A DNA stretch of 64,000 nucleotides from Hyphobacterium marinum (GCF_036330325.1 NZ_JAZDRO010000003.1:124001-188000), one strand, 5' to 3'. Shown: positions 25,093 to 34,729, counted from the first letter of the stretch. Numbers and translations: made by a program. The notes: generated from the letters alone by a model not told the origin.

Positions 25093-25847
25093 GCCGCCGC
25101 CTCGCTGCGGGCCTCGGCGATCAGGGCGCGCATTTTTTCCACCGCCGGGCGAAGGCCGACGAAGAGCGCCTCGCCCATCAGGAAATGCCCGATATTGAGT
25201 TCGCGTACTTCGGCCATCGCCGCGACGGGCTTGACCGTGTCGAAGGTCAGACCATGCCCGGCATGGATTTCAAGGCCCCGCCCATGGCCTTCGCGCGACG
25301 CTTCGCGCAAGCGGTCGAGATGCCGGTCAACGCGCGCCCGATCGCCTTCGGCAAAGGCCTCGCAATAGGCCCCAGTGTGCAGCTCGACGATATCGGCCCC
25401 CATCGCCTCGGCGACGGCGATCTGGACCGGATCGGGCTCGATGAAGAGCGAGACGCGGATGCCCGCGCTTTTCAGCTTCTCCACGAAGGGCGCGACGTGG
25501 CGGTGCTGCGCCGCGATATCGAGCCCGCCTTCGGTGGTGCGTTCCTCGCGCTTTTCCGGCACCAGGCAGCAGGCGTGGGGCCTGTGATTGAGCGCGATGG
25601 CGAGCATTTCCTCGGTCGCAGCCATTTCGAGGTTCAGCGGCAGGCCGATGTCCTTGGACAGGCGGGTAATGTCGTTGTCGCCGATATGGCGGCGGTCTTC
25701 GCGCAAATGGGCCGTAATGCCATCCGCGCCCGCTTCCTCGGCAATATGCGCCGCACGTACCGGGTCCGGGTGCGGCCCGCCGCGCGCATTCCTGATCGTC
25801 GCGACATGGTCGATATTGACCCCGAGGCGGACGTAATTCGCGCTCAT
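25089..25847 (-). CDS. pdxJ: Pyridoxine 5'-phosphate synthase
   Basis: Closes the pyridoxine ring from 3-amino-1-hydroxyacetone phosphate and deoxyxylulose phosphate. The 252-residue TIM-barrel begins YVRLGVNIDHVATIRNARGG, with later LREDRRHI and ELHTGAYCEA, and near the end NIGHFLMGEALFVGL (phosphate loop); all are family signatures. Its ATG overlaps the pyrE stop (ATGA). In this operon two small membrane proteins separate it from acpS, whereas the two are usually adjacent. Confidence 0.96.
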   Translation of the reverse strand: MSANYVRLGVNIDHVATIRNARGGPHPDPVRAAHIAEEAGADGITAHLREDRRHIGDNDITRLSKDIGLPLNLEMAATEEMLAIALNHRPHACCLVPEKREERTTEGGLDIAAQHRHVAPFVEKLKSAGIRVSLFIEPDPVQIAVAEAMGADIVELHTGAYCEAFAEGDRARVDRHLDRLREASREGHGRGLEIHAGHGLTFDTVKPVAAMAEVRELNIGHFLMGEALFVGLRPAVEKMRALIAEARSEAAA

Positions 25848-26431
25848 TTTTTCAGATCCCGGCTGCCGGGTTTGATGGCTTCGGTGCCGGCAAGTTCGGG
25901 CGGCAGATTATCGGGCGCGTAGGCGGGAAACTCGACCGTCGCGAGCGCAATCAGCGGCACGCCGACATCGGCCTTGCCGCCCGAGCGATCAACGATACAG
26001 GCCTCGGCCAGCACGGTCGCGCCGGTGGATTTCAGCGAGTCGATGCATTCGCGCGACGACAGGCCCGTCGTGACGATGTCTTCCACGACCAGCACCTTGT
26101 CTTCAGGCGAGAGTTCGAAGCCCCGGCGCAAGCGGAATTCACCGTCTTCACGCTCGACATAGATGGCTGGCAGGCCCATCTGGCGGCCCATCTCATAGCC
26201 CGGGACGATCCCGCCGACAGCGGGCGAGACGATGACGGTCGGGCTGTCCGTCAACGTCGCGCGAACCTTGTCGGCCAGCGCTGCGCACAGTTTCGCGGTG
26301 CGCTGGGCATCGGCGAAGACTTTCGCCTTTTGCAGGAAAACCGGGCTGTGCAGGCCCGAGGACAGCAGGAAATGGCCTTCGAGCAGGGCTCCGGCGGCGC
26401 GGAATTCATTCAGGACGTCGTCGCGTGTCAT
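25844..26431 (-). CDS. pyrE: Orotate phosphoribosyltransferase
   Basis: Adds ribose phosphate to orotate in pyrimidine synthesis. The 195-residue protein has the FLLSSGLHSPVFLQKAKVF N-terminal segment and the PRPP loop VLVVEDIVTTGLSSRECIDS. I use ATG at 26431, one base after the rel stop; a seven-residue longer reading would overlap rel. ATGA overlaps with pdxJ downstream show translational coupling. Gene order rel-pyrE-pdxJ is the usual one in this group. Confidence 0.95.
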   Translation of the reverse strand: MTRDDVLNEFRAAGALLEGHFLLSSGLHSPVFLQKAKVFADAQRTAKLCAALADKVRATLTDSPTVIVSPAVGGIVPGYEMGRQMGLPAIYVEREDGEFRLRRGFELSPEDKVLVVEDIVTTGLSSRECIDSLKSTGATVLAEACIVDRSGGKADVGVPLIALATVEFPAYAPDNLPPELAGTEAIKPGSRDLKK

Positions 26432-26432
26432 G

Positions 26433-28664
26433 TCAGGTCTGGCTGTCCTCATGGTCGAGCTTGGCGCGTTCGGCGTCGACGACGCTTTCGCACATTTTCA
26501 GGGCCGAAACGATGTTCGACAAATGGCGCGCGTCGAACACCTCGATGTCGAACTGCATCTCGAAGAAGTCCGGCTCGCGCTTGATGGTTTTCAGATTGGC
26601 GATATTGCCGCGATTCTCACCCACGGCGGTGGCGATCTCGGCCAGCACGCCCGGTTCGTTGTGCATGACAGCGCGGACCCGGCCGATGGAGACGGCATTG
26701 TGTTCCGCTTCCGGTGTCCAGCCCAGATCAATCCAGAGATCGGGATCGAAACTGTCAAAGTCCGACAGGGCCTCGCAATCTATCGTGTGGATGGTCACGC
26801 CCTTTTCAGGCTCCAGAAGACCGACAATGCGGTCGCCGGGGAGCGGGGAACAGCAAGCCGCAAAGTGCAGGGTCACGCCCTGGGTCAGACCACGCCCGCG
26901 CACATACAGCCGGGCCTTCTCGTCGCGGATCAGTTCGCGCTTGCTCGTGGTCTCTTCGCGATCATCCGTGCGCCCCGGGAATGCCGCATCGAGCAGGTCG
27001 GCGGTCGTGATCCGGCGGCGTCCAAGCGCGAGATAGAGATCACTGACCGAGCCAATTTCGAGCCGGTCGAGCGCTTCACCCAGATCCTCCTCGCGGAAGG
27101 TCTTGTCCTCGCGGCGGAAGGCATGTTCGGCCATGATCTTGCCGATGCGTTCGAATTCGTCGCGTTCGGATGACCGGATCAGGCGGCGGATGGCGGCGCG
27201 CGCCTTGCCGGTGATGACGAGATCTTCCCAGCCCGGTGGCGGCTGACGCACCCCGCCACGCAGAATGTGAACCACGTCGCCATTCTTCAATTGAGTGCGC
27301 AGCGGCCGGTCGCGGCCGTTGATCCGGGCACCCACGCAGGTGTGCCCCAACTCGGTATGGACCGCATAGGCAAAGTCGAGCGGCGTCGCCCCGGTCGGCA
27401 GCGCGATCAGCTCACCTTTCGGGGTGAAGGCGTAGACCTGATCGGCAAACATTTCGAGCTTGGCGTGCTCGAGGAATTCCTCCGGGTCGCCGCCCTGCTC
27501 CAGGATTTCCATGAAAGGCCGCAGGCGCTCCAGCGGATCACCGCCAGCCGCCTTGGCCGAGGCCGCGTCATAGCCATAGCTCTGGCCCTTGTAGCGCCAG
27601 TGCGCGGCGACACCGCTTTCGGCAATGTCCTCCATCTCCTCGGTACGGATCTGGAGTTCCACGCGCACGCTGTCCGGTCCGATCACGGTCGTATGCAGCG
27701 AGCGGTAATTGTTCGGCTTGGGCGTGGATATGAAATCGCGGAAGCGCTCCGGAACGCAGCGCCAGGTCTGGTGCACGACACCAAGCGCGCGATAACAATC
27801 GTCCGGCGTCGGCACGATGACGCGGAAGGCATAGATGTCCGCGATCTCGTCGAAGGTCTGGCCCTTGCGCTCCAGCTTGCGCCAGATCGAATAGGGCCGC
27901 TTTTCCCGCCCGAAGACGCGTGGCTCGATCCCGGCCAGCATCAGGCGCTGGCCGATGGCCTGGGACACGGTCGAGACCGCATCGGAATGCCGGTGCCGCA
28001 GGTCATTGAGGCGCGCGACGATGGACTCGTGCGCCGCCGGATTGAGATATTTGAACGAGAGGTCTTCCAGTTCCACGCAGATCCGGTTGATCCCCATCCG
28101 TCGGGCCAGAGGCGCGTAGATTTCGAGGGTTTCCCGCGCAATGCGCTCACGCTTTTCCACCTTGGGGATGTGGTGCAGCGTGCGCATATTGTGCAGGCGG
28201 TCAGCCAGCTTGACGATCAGCACGCGGATGTCGGTCGAGATGGCGACGATCAGCTTCTGCAGGTTTTCCGCCTGCTGGGTGCGTTTCGACGTCAGCTCCA
28301 TCTTGCCGAGCTTGGTGACTCCATCGACCAGGTGGGCGATCTCCTCGGAGAATTTCTCCTTCAGCTCGCCAAGCGTGGCGGGCGTGTCCTCGACCGTGTC
28401 GTGCAGGAGGCCGGTGCAGATCGTCGCGGTATCCATGCGCAGTTCGGCGAGGTTCATCGCCACGTCGACGACATGGGTGTGGTAGGGCTCGCCGGAATAA
28501 CGGGTCTGGGGCGCGTGCATTTCGCGCCCGAAATCATAGGCGCGGCGGATCAGGTCGGCATCCGCGCTCGGGTCATACTTGCGGACGCGGGCGATCAGGT
28601 CGTCCGCGCTGGTATACGCATGATCGGCGTGCAGGGTCTTCGCGGGGGTGCCGGCCGCGTTCAA
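26433..28664 (-). CDS. rel: Bifunctional (p)ppGpp synthetase/hydrolase
   Basis: Makes and degrades (p)ppGpp in the stringent response. The 743-residue protein has all domains in order: HD hydrolase (HVVDVAMNL... and GLLHDTVEDT, about residues 45-155), synthetase with NYRSLHTTVIGP near residue 315, TGS domain beginning VYAFTPKGELIALP near residue 415, and a C-terminal ACT domain (EPGVLAEIATAVGENRGNIA). Both the HD and the synthetase motifs are intact, so it is probably active in both directions. The start codon is TTG at 28664; no better start lies upstream. It follows rpoZ by six bases, the classic rpoZ-spoT pairing. Confidence 0.95.
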   Translation of the reverse strand: MNAAGTPAKTLHADHAYTSADDLIARVRKYDPSADADLIRRAYDFGREMHAPQTRYSGEPYHTHVVDVAMNLAELRMDTATICTGLLHDTVEDTPATLGELKEKFSEEIAHLVDGVTKLGKMELTSKRTQQAENLQKLIVAISTDIRVLIVKLADRLHNMRTLHHIPKVEKRERIARETLEIYAPLARRMGINRICVELEDLSFKYLNPAAHESIVARLNDLRHRHSDAVSTVSQAIGQRLMLAGIEPRVFGREKRPYSIWRKLERKGQTFDEIADIYAFRVIVPTPDDCYRALGVVHQTWRCVPERFRDFISTPKPNNYRSLHTTVIGPDSVRVELQIRTEEMEDIAESGVAAHWRYKGQSYGYDAASAKAAGGDPLERLRPFMEILEQGGDPEEFLEHAKLEMFADQVYAFTPKGELIALPTGATPLDFAYAVHTELGHTCVGARINGRDRPLRTQLKNGDVVHILRGGVRQPPPGWEDLVITGKARAAIRRLIRSSERDEFERIGKIMAEHAFRREDKTFREEDLGEALDRLEIGSVSDLYLALGRRRITTADLLDAAFPGRTDDREETTSKRELIRDEKARLYVRGRGLTQGVTLHFAACCSPLPGDRIVGLLEPEKGVTIHTIDCEALSDFDSFDPDLWIDLGWTPEAEHNAVSIGRVRAVMHNEPGVLAEIATAVGENRGNIANLKTIKREPDFFEMQFDIEVFDARHLSNIVSALKMCESVVDAERAKLDHEDSQT

Positions 28665-28670
28665 ACCGCT

Positions 28671-29036
28671 CTAGAAACGCGTGTCGGGCGCGCCGTCGCG
28701 GTCGCTCTGAAGCGCTTTGAGCATTTCCGCCTCGTCCGGCTCGGCCGTTTGCGGACGCGCTTCGATCGCCGCCACGACTTCGTCCGCAGCGTCTTCCTCT
28801 TCCTCGCTCGGCAGGACACGTTGCAGGCCGGAGACGAGGCTCTCGGTCAGGGCATCGAGGCCGATCTTGTCTTCCGCGATCTCGCGCAGGGACACGACCG
28901 GGTTCTTGTCATTGTCGCGGTCCAGCATCAGTTCGGACCCCGCCGAGATGTTGCGGGCGCGGTGGGCGGCCAGCAGAACCAGGCGGAAGCGGTTCGGGAC
29001 TTTTTGGATGCAGTCTTCGACGGTGACGCGAGCCAT
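28671..29036 (-). CDS. rpoZ: RNA polymerase omega subunit
   Basis: Small RNA polymerase subunit that chaperones beta-prime and helps bind ppGpp. It begins MARVTVEDCIQKVPNRFRLV and has LAAHRARNISAG, the conserved omega core. The 121 residues include an acidic tail (SEEEEDAADEVVAAIEAR) of the kind common in alphaproteobacteria. An AAAAAGGAGAG purine tract precedes ATG at 29036. It heads the rel-pyrE-pdxJ operon. Confidence 0.97.
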   Translation of the reverse strand: MARVTVEDCIQKVPNRFRLVLLAAHRARNISAGSELMLDRDNDKNPVVSLREIAEDKIGLDALTESLVSGLQRVLPSEEEEDAADEVVAAIEARPQTAEPDEAEMLKALQSDRDGAPDTRF

Positions 29037-29134
29037 GAGCCGGGCTCTCCTTTTTCTTTCGATAGCCGGAGGCTAAGAACCGGCGTAGTTACTCCGCCCT
29101 CGCCCGCACCGCAAGGGGTTGCGGCGGTGCAATA

Positions 29135-29638
29135 TCAGCTATTTTCGAGCAGATGGAGTTTGGCCGCCTCTGCAGGAGCCAGACCCCTCACCAATTGATC
29201 GAGTGTCCGCCCCTCTCCCGGCTCCACCCAGTCCGGCGCAATGTCCTGTAACGGCAGAAGGACGAAGGCCCGTTCGGCAAGGCGCGGGTGCGGCAGGACG
29301 AGGCCGGCCTCGTCGAAAAAGAGGCCGCCGTAATCGAGGATATCGAGGTCGAGCGTGCGCGACGCATTCGGCACGCTGCGCTGGCGGCCATACTTTGTCT
29401 CGACCGCCTGCAACGCCTTCAGAAGCGCGCGCGGCTGAAGATCAGTCTCGACGCGCGCCACCGCGTTGACGTAAGCAGGGGCGGACGGATCGGGCCAGGC
29501 CGGTGAGCGCCAGAAGCGGGAGACCGCTGCGACGCGAACGCCGACCCCCGGCAAATCCGTCAGGGCCGCGCGCAAGACATCCTGCGGCGGCATGGTGTTG
29601 AAGGGCAGATTGCTGCCCAAGGCGATATAGATACCCAC
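29135..29638 (-). CDS. folK: 2-amino-4-hydroxy-6-hydroxymethyldihydropteridine diphosphokinase
   Basis: Pyrophosphorylates the pterin precursor of folate. The 167-residue protein begins GIYIALGSNLP and has the substrate signature RTLDLDILDYGGL near residue 92 and LPHPRLAERAFVLLPL near residue 113, both diagnostic. The start is GTG at 29638. It lies 98 bases upstream of rpoZ; the gap contains the hairpin GCACCGCAAGGGGTTGCGGCGGTGC-like sequence (about 29107-29131), without a T-run. It is probably in the same transcription unit. Confidence 0.95.
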   Translation of the reverse strand: MGIYIALGSNLPFNTMPPQDVLRAALTDLPGVGVRVAAVSRFWRSPAWPDPSAPAYVNAVARVETDLQPRALLKALQAVETKYGRQRSVPNASRTLDLDILDYGGLFFDEAGLVLPHPRLAERAFVLLPLQDIAPDWVEPGEGRTLDQLVRGLAPAEAAKLHLLENS

Positions 29639-29692
29639 GAGGCCGTCCGCGCCTTGCTTTTTGAGTGACCATTCAATCCGGAGTTACAGACA

Positions 29693-30250
29693 ATGACATT
29701 TTATCCCAATGACCGCATTGCCCTTTTCATCGATGGCGCGAACCTGTTTTCGACCTCCAAAGCGCTCGATTTCGACATCGATTACCGCAAGCTGCTCGAC
29801 GAGTTCCGCAAGCGCGGTCGGCTGGTGCGCGCGAATTACTACACGGCGCTTCTCGAGCATGAGGATTACACGCCGCTGCGCCCGCTCGTCGACTGGCTCA
29901 ACTATAACGGCTTCAACGTCGTCACGAAGCCGGCCAAAGACTATACCGACGACAGCGGCCGGCGCCGGGTGAAGGGCGACATGGATGTCGAGATTGCCGT
30001 CGATCTCCTCGAAATGGCCCCGCATCTCGATCACATCGTCCTCTTTACCGGCGACGGTGATTTCCGCGCCGCCGTGGAAGCCTGCCAGCGCAAGGGTGTG
30101 CGGGTGACAGTCGTCTCCTCGATGAAGGCCAGCCCGCCGATGATTTCCGACGATCTGCGCCGCCAGGCCGACAATTTCATTGATCTCGCTGACCTGCAGT
30201 CGCTCGTGGGCCGCGCCGCGCGCCCGCCGCGCGACGATGACGACAACTGA
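29693..30250 (+). CDS. NYN-domain (LabA/DUF88) putative RNase
   Basis: A 185-residue NYN-domain protein. Characteristic acidic residues appear in IALFIDGANLFST near residue 9, KGDMDVEIAVDLLE near residue 97 and HIVLFTGDGDFRAAVEA near residue 112, matching the PIN-like metal site of LabA/DUF88 proteins. Such proteins are presumed endoribonucleases. It is followed after three bases by the uracil-DNA glycosylase gene, so the two are co-transcribed; it diverges from folK across 54 bases. Confidence 0.9.
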   Translation: MTFYPNDRIALFIDGANLFSTSKALDFDIDYRKLLDEFRKRGRLVRANYYTALLEHEDYTPLRPLVDWLNYNGFNVVTKPAKDYTDDSGRRRVKGDMDVEIAVDLLEMAPHLDHIVLFTGDGDFRAAVEACQRKGVRVTVVSSMKASPPMISDDLRRQADNFIDLADLQSLVGRAARPPRDDDDN

Positions 30251-30253
30251 TCC

Positions 30254-30910
30254 GTGACGGTAACCGCCCCGGCCGAACCGAAGCCGGACTGCCCGCTTTG
30301 CCCGCGCCTTGTTGCCTTCAGAAACGAGAATGAGCGGCAATATCCGGATTTCTTCAACGGAGCCGTCCCCTCATTCGGGCCGCAGGACGCACGCCTGCTG
30401 ATCGTCGGGCTGGCCCCGGGCCTGAAAGGCGCGAACGCGACCGGGCGGCCCTTTACCGGCGATTATGCCGGCGACCTTCTCTACGCGACGCTACTGCGCC
30501 ATGGCTTTGCTCAAGGAGACTATGCCGGCCATGCCGCCGACGGGCTCAAGCTTAAGGACACGATGATCACCAATGCGGTGCGTTGCGTCCCGCCGCAGAA
30601 CAAGCCGGTCGGCGCGGAAATGAACGAATGCCGTCCCTTCCTGAAAGCCCGCATCGCCTCCCTGCCCCGGCTGACGGCGGTACTGGCGCTCGGGAAGATC
30701 GCCCACGACAACACGCTACGGGCGCTGGGTCAGCGGGTTGCGGCCGCGAAATTCGCCCATCGTGCAGCGGCGGATTTTGACGGACCGAATGGGAAAGTCC
30801 GGCTTTTCGACAGCTATCACTGCTCGCGTTACAACACGAATACGGGTCGTCTCACCGAAGCCATGTTCGATGATGTGTTTTTCGATATCTGTAAATTTCT
30901 AGGCTCTTAG
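30254..30910 (+). CDS. Uracil-DNA glycosylase, family 5 (UDGb)
   Basis: Removes deaminated bases (uracil, perhaps hypoxanthine) from DNA. The 218-residue protein has a CPLCPRL pair of cysteines near residue 13, part of an iron-sulfur site, then IVGLAPGLKGANATGRPFTG, the family 5 motif A, and near the end DSYHCSRYNTNTGRLT, the motif B of UDGb. Family 4 would have the motif GEAPG, so family 5 is favoured. The start is GTG at 30254. Its stop overlaps the stop of the convergent smpB gene. Confidence 0.85.
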   Translation: MTVTAPAEPKPDCPLCPRLVAFRNENERQYPDFFNGAVPSFGPQDARLLIVGLAPGLKGANATGRPFTGDYAGDLLYATLLRHGFAQGDYAGHAADGLKLKDTMITNAVRCVPPQNKPVGAEMNECRPFLKARIASLPRLTAVLALGKIAHDNTLRALGQRVAAAKFAHRAAADFDGPNGKVRLFDSYHCSRYNTNTGRLTEAMFDDVFFDICKFLGS

Positions 30911-31365
30911 CCGTATTTCTTCATCAAGCGCTGCTTGTCCCGATTCCAGTCGCGCTGCTTGACCGTCTCGCGCTTGTCGATCGTCTTCTTGCCCTTGGCG
31001 AGACCGATCTGGAGCTTGGCGAGGCCGCGACCGTTGAAGAAGAGCCGCAAGGGCACAATCGTGCGCCCTTCGCGCGCCACCGCCCCGATCAGCTTGTTGA
31101 TCTCCTTGCGTTTCAGCAGGAGTTTGCGCTTGCGCCGCGGCTCATGATTGAAGCGGTTCGCCGGCCCGAAGGTCGGGATGTCGGCATTGACGAGAAAGAT
31201 CTCGTCGCCTTCCGGCCCGGCATAAGCCTCGGCGACATTCGCCCGGCCTTCGCGCAGGGATTTGACCTCGCTGCCCTGCAGCGCAAGCCCCGCCTCGAAC
31301 GTCTCCTCGATCTCGTAATCGAACCGCGCGCGGCGGTTGATGGCAACGGCCCCGTCCTTCCTCAT
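30907..31365 (-). CDS. smpB: SsrA-binding protein
   Basis: Partner of tmRNA in rescue of stalled ribosomes. The 152-residue protein has INRRARFDYEIEETFEAGL, ALQGSEVKSLREGRAN and the positively charged tail RDWNRDKQRLMKKYG, which enters the ribosome. The motifs are complete and length is normal. ATG at 31365 overlaps the dapA stop (ATGA). The dapA-smpB order is common in alphaproteobacteria. Confidence 0.97.
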   Translation of the reverse strand: MRKDGAVAINRRARFDYEIEETFEAGLALQGSEVKSLREGRANVAEAYAGPEGDEIFLVNADIPTFGPANRFNHEPRRKRKLLLKRKEINKLIGAVAREGRTIVPLRLFFNGRGLAKLQIGLAKGKKTIDKRETVKQRDWNRDKQRLMKKYG

Positions 31366-32243
31366 GCCGAATACTCCAGACCGGCATGATCGAGCGCGGC
31401 GCGGATGGCGGCCTTCACCGTCTCGTCCGGCCCGGTCAGCGGCAGACGCAACTCGTCAGAACACAGTCCCATCAGCGACAGGGCGTATTTCGCCGGGCCG
31501 GGGCTGGGCGACAGGAAGAGCGCCTGGTGCAGCGGGTAGAGCTTGTCCTGAATGGCGCGGGCGTCATCGAGACGCCCCTCAAGGCTCGCCTCCTGCATCT
31601 GCGCGCACAAATCCGGCGCGACATTCGACGTCACCGAGATACACCCCTGCCCGCCATGGGCATTGTAGGCGATGGCCGTCGGGTCCTCGCCGGAAAGCTG
31701 GCAGAATTCGCCGGTTATCGCGATCCGGTAGGCACTGACCCGGCCGATATCACCGGTCGCATCCTTGACGCCCGCGACATTCTTCAGGGCTGCGATCCGC
31801 GCCATGGCGGGGGTCTGGATGTCGACGATGGAGCGGCCCGGAATGTTGTAGACGATGATCGGCAGATCGACGGCATCACTGACCGCCTTGAAATGGGCGA
31901 AAAGCCCGTCCTGACTGGGTTTGTTGTAATAGGGCGCGACGACGAGGCCCGCATCGGCACCGGCCTCCTTGGCGTAGCGCTGCATGGCAATCGTGCTGGC
32001 CGTGGCGTTCGACCCCGTCCCGGCGATGACAGGCACCCGGCCCGCCGCGATCTCGACCGTCAGCGCGATCAGGCGCTTCTTCTCGTCGGCTTCGAGCGTC
32101 GGGGATTCGCCGGTCGTGCCGCAGGGAACAAGCCCGTGCGTGCCCGCATTGATCTGACGTTCGGCGAGCGCGGCGAAGGCATCTTCGTCAACGGCACCAT
32201 TCTTGAACGGAGTCACCAGTGCAGTCAGGGAACCGCGAAACAT
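31362..32243 (-). CDS. dapA: 4-hydroxy-tetrahydrodipicolinate synthase
   Basis: Condenses pyruvate with aspartate semialdehyde, the first step of the lysine/diaminopimelate branch. The 293-residue barrel has GLVPCGTTGESPTLEADEK near residue 36, VVAPYYNKPSQDG near residue 101 with the catalytic tyrosine, and VYNIPGRS; the Schiff-base lysine lies in VAGVKDATGD near residue 160. Length and motifs are normal. It begins opposite the lytic transglycosylase gene. Confidence 0.95.
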   Translation of the reverse strand: MFRGSLTALVTPFKNGAVDEDAFAALAERQINAGTHGLVPCGTTGESPTLEADEKKRLIALTVEIAAGRVPVIAGTGSNATASTIAMQRYAKEAGADAGLVVAPYYNKPSQDGLFAHFKAVSDAVDLPIIVYNIPGRSIVDIQTPAMARIAALKNVAGVKDATGDIGRVSAYRIAITGEFCQLSGEDPTAIAYNAHGGQGCISVTSNVAPDLCAQMQEASLEGRLDDARAIQDKLYPLHQALFLSPSPGPAKYALSLMGLCSDELRLPLTGPDETVKAAIRAALDHAGLEYSA

Positions 32244-32391
32244 GGCCTGTCACCTTGCGTCATCAGAGATCGGGCGCGGACCATATCGCCCGCGCCGCGC
32301 CGGGCCAAGCGCTCCAGATCGCTGTGGACAGTTGCCCCGGTCCGGCCTCATGATGGGGACGGTTTCCGCCGCCAAAGGTCTGTTCTCACCC

Positions 32392-34422
32392 ATGCTCGTG
32401 CGCGCTCTCGCCCTCGTCTGCGCCCTCCTTCTGCCCGTCTCGGCATTTGCCAACCCCGCGCCCCGGATCAAGCCGGACCGGCCCAACCATTCGCAATATC
32501 TCGATGATCACGACGCGGAAATGTTGCGTTCCGGGATGCGCGCGGCCTCCGACGGCGACTGGGCCGAGGTGCGCAGCTTTCGTCAGCGCCTCTCCGATCC
32601 GGTCGCCCGCAACATCCTGTTGTGGCGCATCGCGACGTCTGATGCCTCGGCCAGCTTCTTCGATCTCGATCTGGCCCTGACCGAGCTGGAAGGCTGGCCG
32701 CAATACACCAACATCCAGCGCGAAGCCGAGTTCAAGATCGGCACATCGGGCCTGACCGCCGCCTTCATCAATGGCTGGTTCCAGCTGCATCCGCCACTCT
32801 CCGGCGAAGGCAAGATCGCTTTTGGCGAAGCGCTGCTGGTGATGGGCCAGCGCAACGCCGGGGCCGAACAGATCCGCGATGCCTGGCGCAACCACTCCCT
32901 GCGCCTCTACCGCCAGCGCGAAGTCCTGGACTCGCACCGCTCCCTCCTGCGCCAGGAAGACCACCAGGCCCGCGTCGACATGCTGATCTGGACCAACCAG
33001 TATTCAGCGGCTCGCGGCGTCATCGGTGAACTCGATTCCGCCTGGCGCACACTCTCCAATGCCCGCATCGCGCTCGCCGGGCGCAGCGGCAATGTGAACG
33101 CTGCCGTCGCGGCCGTGCCCGCTTCGCTCTCCAATCACCCCGGGCTTGTCTATGAACGCGCCCGCTGGCGTCGCCGCGCCAATCTTGATGACGGCGCGCT
33201 GGAAATGCTGCGCGATCTGCCGGGCGAATATTATCTCGACAGCGCGCTGGAAGACATGTGGCTGGAGCGCCGTCTCGCCATCCTTAACCTCATTCGCGAC
33301 CGGGATTACGCCACGGCCTACGAACTCGCCGCGGCCAACGGCATGTCGTCCGGAGCCGACTTTGCCGACGCCGAATTCGTCGCCGGGTGGCTGGCGCTGC
33401 GCTACCTTAACCGTCCGCAGGACGCGTTGCAGCACTTCACGCGCCTGGCCGAGGGTGTCTCCTATCCGGTCTCGGTTTCGCGCGGGCGCTACTGGCAGGG
33501 CCGCGCCGCCGAAGCCGCTGGGGATGCAACGGCCGCGCGCGGCTATTACGAGCAGGCCGCCGAGCACGGCACGACCTTCTACGGTCAGATGGCTATGGTC
33601 GAACTCGCCGGTGGCGAAACACCGATGTTCGATCTCCCGCCCCAGCCTGTCCCGACCGCCGAAGAGCGCGCCGCCTTTGAAAGCCGGCCCGTGACACGGG
33701 CGCTGCGCCTGCTCGCGGAAATGGACGAAGATTATTACTTCACCGTCTTCAGCTATCACCTCGACGACGAATTGGAGACGAGTGCGCAATCCCTCCTCCT
33801 GACCGAACTCGCCTATGACTATCTGCGCCGCCGACAGGCCGTGCGTGCCGCCAAGGCCGCCAGCTATCGCTGGAACATCCTTGCCGAGGCGTCCTACCCC
33901 GTAATCGACCTGCCGCGCAGCAGCACGGTCGCCCTGCCCGAACCGGCCCTCGTCCATGGCATCATCCGCCAGGAAACCGAATTCGACCCCGGCGCGGTCA
34001 GCGGTGCAGGCGCGCGCGGCATGATGCAGATGATGCCCGCGACAGCCCGGGCCACGGCAAGGCAGTTGGGCATGCCCTACCGGTTCGACTGGCTGACCTA
34101 TGACGCGGAGTACAATATGCGGCTCGGCCAGCGCCATCTGCAGGACGTGATCAACGAGAATTACGGCTCCTATATCATCGCGCTCGCCGCCTATAACGCC
34201 GGCGGGCACCGCACCGACCGCTGGATCGAGGACTATGGCGATCCGCGCGCAGCCGGCGTCGACCCGATCGACTGGATCGAGAGCATCCCATTTTCCGAGA
34301 CCCGCAACTATGTCCAGCGGGTCATCGAGAATACGCAGGTCTATCGCTGGCGGCTGAACAACAACCAGCCGGTGCCGCTGACAATCCTGGAAGACATCAA
34401 CCGGGGTTCTCCGAACTTCTGA
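32392..34422 (+). CDS. Soluble lytic murein transglycosylase
   Basis: Periplasmic enzyme that cleaves peptidoglycan to 1,6-anhydro-muropeptides. From ATG 32392 it has a clear signal peptide, VRALALVCALLLPVSAFA, then a long helical solenoid (about 420 residues, typical of Slt70) and a C-terminal SLT domain with HGIIRQETEFDPGAVSGAG (catalytic Glu about 528), GARGMMQMMPATA and ALAAYNAGGHR. The protein has 676 residues. ATG at 32350/32353 is an alternative start; 32392 gives the most compact signal peptide, but no convincing ribosome binding site distinguishes them. Confidence 0.9.
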   Translation: MLVRALALVCALLLPVSAFANPAPRIKPDRPNHSQYLDDHDAEMLRSGMRAASDGDWAEVRSFRQRLSDPVARNILLWRIATSDASASFFDLDLALTELEGWPQYTNIQREAEFKIGTSGLTAAFINGWFQLHPPLSGEGKIAFGEALLVMGQRNAGAEQIRDAWRNHSLRLYRQREVLDSHRSLLRQEDHQARVDMLIWTNQYSAARGVIGELDSAWRTLSNARIALAGRSGNVNAAVAAVPASLSNHPGLVYERARWRRRANLDDGALEMLRDLPGEYYLDSALEDMWLERRLAILNLIRDRDYATAYELAAANGMSSGADFADAEFVAGWLALRYLNRPQDALQHFTRLAEGVSYPVSVSRGRYWQGRAAEAAGDATAARGYYEQAAEHGTTFYGQMAMVELAGGETPMFDLPPQPVPTAEERAAFESRPVTRALRLLAEMDEDYYFTVFSYHLDDELETSAQSLLLTELAYDYLRRRQAVRAAKAASYRWNILAEASYPVIDLPRSSTVALPEPALVHGIIRQETEFDPGAVSGAGARGMMQMMPATARATARQLGMPYRFDWLTYDAEYNMRLGQRHLQDVINENYGSYIIALAAYNAGGHRTDRWIEDYGDPRAAGVDPIDWIESIPFSETRNYVQRVIENTQVYRWRLNNNQPVPLTILEDINRGSPNF

Positions 34423-34729
34423 TGTGGCTTTTCCAATTCGGCCCTTGGACTTGATCCATGGGCCCCGTAATTCCCTCTCCCCTTTCCCAAGGGGAGAGGG
34501 TCAGGGTGAGGGGTTGGCAGAAGGTTTTCGTCAAGCCCTGCTGGACCCCCTCACCTCAATCCTCTCCCCCAAGGGGGAGAGGAAGTAGCGGTCACCGCAA
34601 AAAACTATAAGATTTGTCATCCCGGACGCGAAGCGATCCGGGACCTGAAACCTTGTCACGCTCTATGTTCAAGGTCCCGGCTTGCCCCTTCGGGTCAGCC
34701 GGGATGACACCCGTAGAGACGTTTAAACC
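34423..34729. repeat. Gene-free stretch holding family D and family C repeats in tandem
   Basis: No gene is visible. 34473-34582 (110 bp) is a family D repeat: hairpin CCCTCTCCCC/GGGGAGAGGG, a central arm pair GTGAGGGG/CCCCCTCAC, and hairpin CCTCTCCCCC/GGGGGAGAGG. 34616-34708 (93 bp) is a family C repeat with ends GTCATCCCGG and CCGGGATGAC and an inner pair CCGGGACC/GGTCCCGG. The same two families occur nested at 62581-62804. Confidence 0.88.

Noticed and set aside
27267..29198. 643-codon open frame on the plus strand opposite rel and rpoZ
   Set aside because: Antisense shadow of high-GC coding sequence; low-complexity Arg/Gly/His-rich protein with no motif, while the other strand encodes complete rel and rpoZ.
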